A stretch of 64,000 nt of DNA from Tenacibaculum pelagium (lineage in GTDB: Bacteria; Bacteroidota; Bacteroidia; Flavobacteriales; Flavobacteriaceae), in NCBI RefSeq assembly GCF_014062345.1, contig NZ_JACGLS010000001.1, forward strand, positions 434,001 to 498,000. The letters are read 5' to 3'. The notes beneath the pieces are model-generated. The model did no database searches. It was not told the DNA's origin and saw only the letters and a program-made list of their open reading frames with translations. Shown piece by piece: positions 60,509 to 64,000 of the stretch; positions within the stretch are counted from its first letter, which is position 1; each line of letters starts with the position of its first letter. The translations under genes were made by a program, and so were the position numbers.

Positions 60509-61825
60509 CTATTCGTCTTTCCAGTTTAATCTATCCATTTGGCTGTATTGCCAAGGTGCTCCGTTATTTTCAATATTCGTCATCATCATATTCAACTCTT
60601 GAGGAGCTGCAGACTCTTCCATTACTAAATAACGACGCATTTCCATAATGATTGATAACGGATCGATACCGATTGGACATTCTTGTACACATGCATTACA
60701 ACTTGTACATGCCCATAATTCTTCTGGAGAAATATAATCGTTTAATAACTGCTTACCATCATCTTTAAACTCTCCTCCGTTAGCATCAATATTCTTACCT
60801 ACTTCTTCTAAACGATCACGAGTATCCATCATAATTTTACGAGGTGACAACTCTTTACCTGTTAAGTTTGCAGGACATGAAGAAGTACAACGTCCACATT
60901 CGGTACACGTATATGCGTTCATTAACTGTACCCAGTTTAAATCTGTTACATCAGAGGCACCAAACTTTGCTGGCACTTCATCCTCTGCTCCTTCTTCTGG
61001 CATTGCATACGGATCTGCATCTGGATCCATCATCATTTTTACTTCGTTAGTTACTGCCTCTAAATTATCTAACTGCCCCTTAGGATCTAACTTCGCAAAG
61101 AAGGTATTAGGGAAAGCTAATAAAATATGTAAGTGTTTAGAATAGTATAAGTAATTTAAGAAAATTAAGATTCCTACAATATGTAACCACCAAGCAGTTT
61201 TTTCGATTGTATGTAACTCTTCATGTGAAAAACTACTAAACCAAGGAGCTATAAATTGTGAAACTACATTTCCTGCCCCAGCTTCTTGAAAATTAACATC
61301 GGTTGCATTCATTATTAAGAATAATGACATTAATACCATTTCAAAATATAAAATGATGTTTCCATCATTCTTTGGCCAACTAGTCATTTCTTTACTCCAA
61401 AAACGTTTTACTCTTTGAATATTTCTACGTAGCCAAAATATTATTACAGCTACAAAAACTAAAGCCGCTAATACTTCGAAATTACCAATTAAGAAACCAT
61501 AAATGGTATCTCCTAAAATTGGTTGAAAAACACGGTGTGTACCAAATAAACCATCAATAACGATTTCTAGCATTTCGATATTGATTAAAATAAATCCTAC
61601 ATATACTACAATATGTAAAATTCCTGAAACTGGTCTACGCACCATTTTGTACTGACCTAAAGCAATTTTAGCCATGTTTTTCCAACGTTCAGGTTTCCTA
61701 TCAGTTCTATCAATATCTTTTCCTAGCTTAATGTTTCTAATAAGCTTACGAACATTCATTACAAAATATCCAATTCCTGCAATTAAAATAAGTGCAAAAA
61801 AGATGTTTGGTACGTATTTCTCCAT
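60509..61825 (-). CDS. Membrane-bound 4Fe-4S oxidoreductase subunit
   Basis: This is a 438-residue protein with an N-terminal helix, then about five membrane helices through residue ~250 (like a NarI/DsrM quinone-interacting module). A dicluster ferredoxin domain follows: CTECGRCTSSCPANLTGKEL (about 316-335) and CTSCNACVQECPIG (about 378-391). It resembles the HdrD/E-like pair used by flavobacteria beside MCE and amidase genes. The substrate of the complex is unknown. Confidence 0.87.
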   Translation of the reverse strand: MEKYVPNIFFALILIAGIGYFVMNVRKLIRNIKLGKDIDRTDRKPERWKNMAKIALGQYKMVRRPVSGILHIVVYVGFILINIEMLEIVIDGLFGTHRVFQPILGDTIYGFLIGNFEVLAALVFVAVIIFWLRRNIQRVKRFWSKEMTSWPKNDGNIILYFEMVLMSLFLIMNATDVNFQEAGAGNVVSQFIAPWFSSFSHEELHTIEKTAWWLHIVGILIFLNYLYYSKHLHILLAFPNTFFAKLDPKGQLDNLEAVTNEVKMMMDPDADPYAMPEEGAEDEVPAKFGASDVTDLNWVQLMNAYTCTECGRCTSSCPANLTGKELSPRKIMMDTRDRLEEVGKNIDANGGEFKDDGKQLLNDYISPEELWACTSCNACVQECPIGIDPLSIIMEMRRYLVMEESAAPQELNMMMTNIENNGAPWQYSQMDRLNWKDE

Positions 61826-61867
61826 CGTTCTTTAATTATTAAGTTTTGTTAGTTTATTAATGTAAGC

Positions 61868-62833
61868 CTATTTATTACTTACATTTTTAGTGTTATTCTC
61901 TTCGTTAAATGGTTTTGCTTTTTTACCAAATAATGAAAAATGTACAAAGCGTTTAGGGTTTAATTTCATTTCACGTAATAATTCTTCCATTTCTTTAGAT
62001 GCATTCGTTAAATTAGTATACATCTTATCATCTGTCATTAACTTACCTAAAGTTCCTTTACCAGACTTCATATTCGCTAATAAACCATTAACGTTTGCTA
62101 AAGTTGACTCTAATTTCTTAACTGTTTCCCCTAAATTTGATTTTGCTAAATCTTCTGAAACTTTCGAGAAATTATCAGTTATTTTTTTAGCATTTATTAA
62201 TGTAGAATCTAGATTACTTTTATTATTTTCTAATAAACCATTAACTGAAGACAATGTTTTACGAACATCAGTAATAGTACCTTCTAATCCAGAGATACTT
62301 CTATTTAAACTTTTACGAGATTTTTCGTCTAGAACCTGATTTAATCCTATTAATAAAGAATCTGCTCCCACTAATACATTCTCAAGTTTTGCTTGAATAG
62401 GATTTAATTTTTCTCCTACCGAAGAAAAGATATCTGACTCCACTTCTCCTTTTAAGAAATCACCTGAAACAGCATTTTCTCCATCATATTTTGGAACGAT
62501 TGCTAAATTTTGCCCGCCCATTAAACTTGCAGAGTAAATTTTAGCAATACTATTTTTTGAAAAGTTAAAATCGGTTGATAAAGAAATCTTAACTATTAGA
62601 TTTCCTTTTTTCTCTGGAGAATTATTAAAAACTATTTGATCTACCTTACCTACTTTTAGTCCATTAATGGTTACCTGACTAGCTTCATTAAGCCCATTAA
62701 TATTGTTGTATTCTACAAAAAAGTGTCGGCTACCAGCGCTAAATAAGTCTTGCCCCTTTAAGAAATTATACCCCCAAATAAATAAAGCAATAATAACTAC
62801 AGCAACAATTCCTGTTTTAAGTTCTTTAGACAT
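61868..62833 (-). CDS. MCE/MlaD-like protein
   Basis: This is a 321-residue protein from MSKELKTG (62833); an ATG two codons upstream (62839) is equally open. One membrane helix (TGIVAVVIIALFIWGYNFL) is followed by an MCE domain (NNINGLNEASQVTINGLKVGKVDQI, about 45-115) and long coiled helices (LNQVLDEKSRKSLNRSIS, MEELLREMKLNP). MCE proteins form lipid-transfer rings between the membranes. No YrbE/Mla ATPase neighbour is seen, as is common in Bacteroidota. Confidence 0.9.
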   Translation of the reverse strand: MSKELKTGIVAVVIIALFIWGYNFLKGQDLFSAGSRHFFVEYNNINGLNEASQVTINGLKVGKVDQIVFNNSPEKKGNLIVKISLSTDFNFSKNSIAKIYSASLMGGQNLAIVPKYDGENAVSGDFLKGEVESDIFSSVGEKLNPIQAKLENVLVGADSLLIGLNQVLDEKSRKSLNRSISGLEGTITDVRKTLSSVNGLLENNKSNLDSTLINAKKITDNFSKVSEDLAKSNLGETVKKLESTLANVNGLLANMKSGKGTLGKLMTDDKMYTNLTNASKEMEELLREMKLNPKRFVHFSLFGKKAKPFNEENNTKNVSNK

Positions 62834-62898
62834 AAACATAATTTATACCAGCGAAAATACTAATAATTTTGTGAGTATAAATATAGAACTTCTCTAAA

Positions 62899-63999
62899 TT
62901 AACGGTTTTTCAAGGCTTCTTTTATAGTTATTCTTTGCCCATCTTTAAAAGCAACAACCCAAGCATCTTTGTAACCAGTTTTTCTAACTTTGGTTAAAAC
63001 CTTTTTAATTTCAAGAAAATCAGAAGTATTACCGTAGTAATATTTGTAGTAATCGTCTATAAACATAGACTCTACATTTTTTAATCCTTTAAAGTTGAAA
63101 TTACTCTCATCTAAATATTTTTTTGATGCTGCTATCTGTACTTTAAACTCAACTACTGAAATCGCCTTCTTTTTAACCTTTGGTGATTTTTTTACAGGAG
63201 CCTTAACAACAATTTTCTTAGGAGTTCTCTTAATTTCTTTTTTTGCTACTACAACTTCCTTCGTCTCCGTCTTCTTTGGAGGAGTTTTTTTAACTATTGG
63301 TTTTGTTATTTTAGGAGTTGGCTTCTTTTTAGTAACAGCAACTGCATTATTTACATCGTTTAATTTTACACCTTGAATATATTTTTTAATAGCTTTTGCA
63401 ATTGCTTTAGCCATTTTTATTTGACCAGATCGAGTATTTAAAAACCGCCCTTCAGCTTTATTCGTTAAAAAACCTAACTCTATTAAAACACTTGGCATTA
63501 CGGTTTCTCTTAATACTAAAAAATTAGCTTGTTTAACTCTTCTATTATTTCTTTTAAGTGAAACAAAATTTTCTTGAACTATACTAGCAATTCCCAAGCT
63601 ATTATCAAGGTTTTCATCTTGAAGTACCGATAATCCAATAACTGATTCTGGAGAATTTGGGTCATAATCATAGTTTTGCTGATAATTATCTTCATATAAA
63701 ATTGCAGCATTTTCTTTCCTCGCTATTTCTAAATTTTCTTTATTTCCGCTTAACCCTAAAACAAAAGTGCTTGCTCCATGGGGTGATTCTTTTGTAAAAG
63801 CATCACAATGAATCGACACAAATAAGTCTGCTTTTTTACTATTCGCAATTTTTGCTCTGTTATGTAACTCTACAAAAACATCTTTCTTACGAGTGTAAAC
63901 AACATTAATATCTTTTGCAGTTAACAATTCTCTTCCTACATCTAAGGCTACTTGTAAGGCTATTTTCTTTTCTCTATAGCCATTACCAATATTACCAGA
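62899..63999 (-). CDS. N-acetylmuramoyl-L-alanine amidase (5' truncated by window end)
   Basis: The minus-strand frame runs to the window edge, so the start and the first zinc ligands lie outside. Visible are SGNIGNGYREKKIALQVAL, the amidase_3 core RAKIANSKKADLFVSIHCDA, and a VLIELGFLTNKAEGRFL end of the catalytic domain. A Lys/Pro/Thr-rich linker follows (KKKPTPKITKPIVKK), then a SPOR-like C-terminus (FKVQIAASKKYLDES, DYYKYYYGNTSDFLEIKKVL, DAWVVAFKDGQRI) that would bind septal glycan. It cleaves the amide bond between MurNAc and the stem peptide. It is 66 bp upstream of the MCE gene. Confidence 0.9.
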   Translation of the reverse strand, partial: SGNIGNGYREKKIALQVALDVGRELLTAKDINVVYTRKKDVFVELHNRAKIANSKKADLFVSIHCDAFTKESPHGASTFVLGLSGNKENLEIARKENAAILYEDNYQQNYDYDPNSPESVIGLSVLQDENLDNSLGIASIVQENFVSLKRNNRRVKQANFLVLRETVMPSVLIELGFLTNKAEGRFLNTRSGQIKMAKAIAKAIKKYIQGVKLNDVNNAVAVTKKKPTPKITKPIVKKTPPKKTETKEVVVAKKEIKRTPKKIVVKAPVKKSPKVKKKAISVVEFKVQIAASKKYLDESNFNFKGLKNVESMFIDDYYKYYYGNTSDFLEIKKVLTKVRKTGYKDAWVVAFKDGQRITIKEALKNR

Positions 64000-64000
64000 A

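Overview
The window is AT-rich chromosomal DNA from a member of the Bacteroidota, almost certainly a marine Flavobacteriaceae (Tenacibaculum/Polaribacter-like). The lineage call rests on promoters of the TAnnTTTG type, frequent TTG starts without Shine-Dalgarno sequences, a type IX secretion (T9SS) type B sorting domain, a CarboxypepD_reg/TonB receptor, a menaquinone pathway, a CAL67264-family membrane protein and the N-acetylmuramoyl-L-alanine amidase/MCE/Fe-S gene order typical of flavobacteria. I see no rRNA or tRNA gene, no insertion sequence, no prophage and no CRISPR array. Both ends cut a gene. No stretch longer than about 300 bases lacks a gene or RNA.

Layout. 1-3942: a co-directional run of secreted proteins, two of them tandem paralogues, ending in a T9SS type B protein. 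3948-5430: a DinB-like protein and a secreted Tyr/Asp/Arg-rich protein behind a sigma54-like promoter. 5488-7874: RNase Y, a 6S RNA gene, ZapA and a coiled-coil protein. 8021-12169: LytM peptidase and TonB receptor. 12190-13642: two unknown ORFs that look like an accessory insertion, and a DUF3995 membrane protein. 13691-18122: histidine degradation (hutI, hutG) and a membrane/TPR-like protein. 18196-25315: housekeeping and small conserved genes (nitronate monooxygenase, mnmA, MORN protein, serine hydrolase, fatty acid hydroxylase, GNAT, YkgJ). 25417-31041: argS, lpd, amidohydrolase and a metal-binding-type lipoprotein. 30480-31341 also holds two related short leader-like transcription units. 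31370-36091: EttA, a small membrane protein, a DHFR-like reductase and an old-yellow-enzyme-type 2,4-dienoyl-CoA reductase.

36189-41159 is a redox/electrophile-response neighbourhood: pirin, MarR, a Cys-less glutaredoxin-like protein, DoxX, OsmC, FMN reductase, CDGSH protein, a frameshifted GNAT and a MarR-GNAT fusion. Three of its promoters carry the same CCnnGG inverted repeat exactly 26 bp upstream of the -7 box, so they probably form one local regulon. 41207-47823 is the glyoxylate bypass (aceB-aceA) divergent from a RamB/ScfR-type regulator, with three 18-bp-phased operator-like repeats between them, then an acyl-CoA carboxylase beta subunit. 49901-51930 holds YebC and several very short genes, including a 54-residue double-glycine-leader peptide with a Cys-rich core that resembles a bacteriocin/RiPP precursor. 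51931-59609: a VWA/plug-domain surface protein and the menaquinone genes menE, menC and menA mixed with CPBP, SRPBCC and metallo-hydrolase genes; menE has a dispersed repeat inserted in frame. 59668-64000: membrane Fe-S oxidoreductase pair, MCE protein and a truncated amidase.

The most novel-looking items are the orphan GG-leader peptide (51069-51233), the paired leader-like elements near 30.5 and 31.3 kb (one with a sigma54 site), the MarR operator set, the phased operator between aceB and the RamB-like gene, and the repeat inside menE. All product names come from reading motifs and family resemblance, not from database searches.
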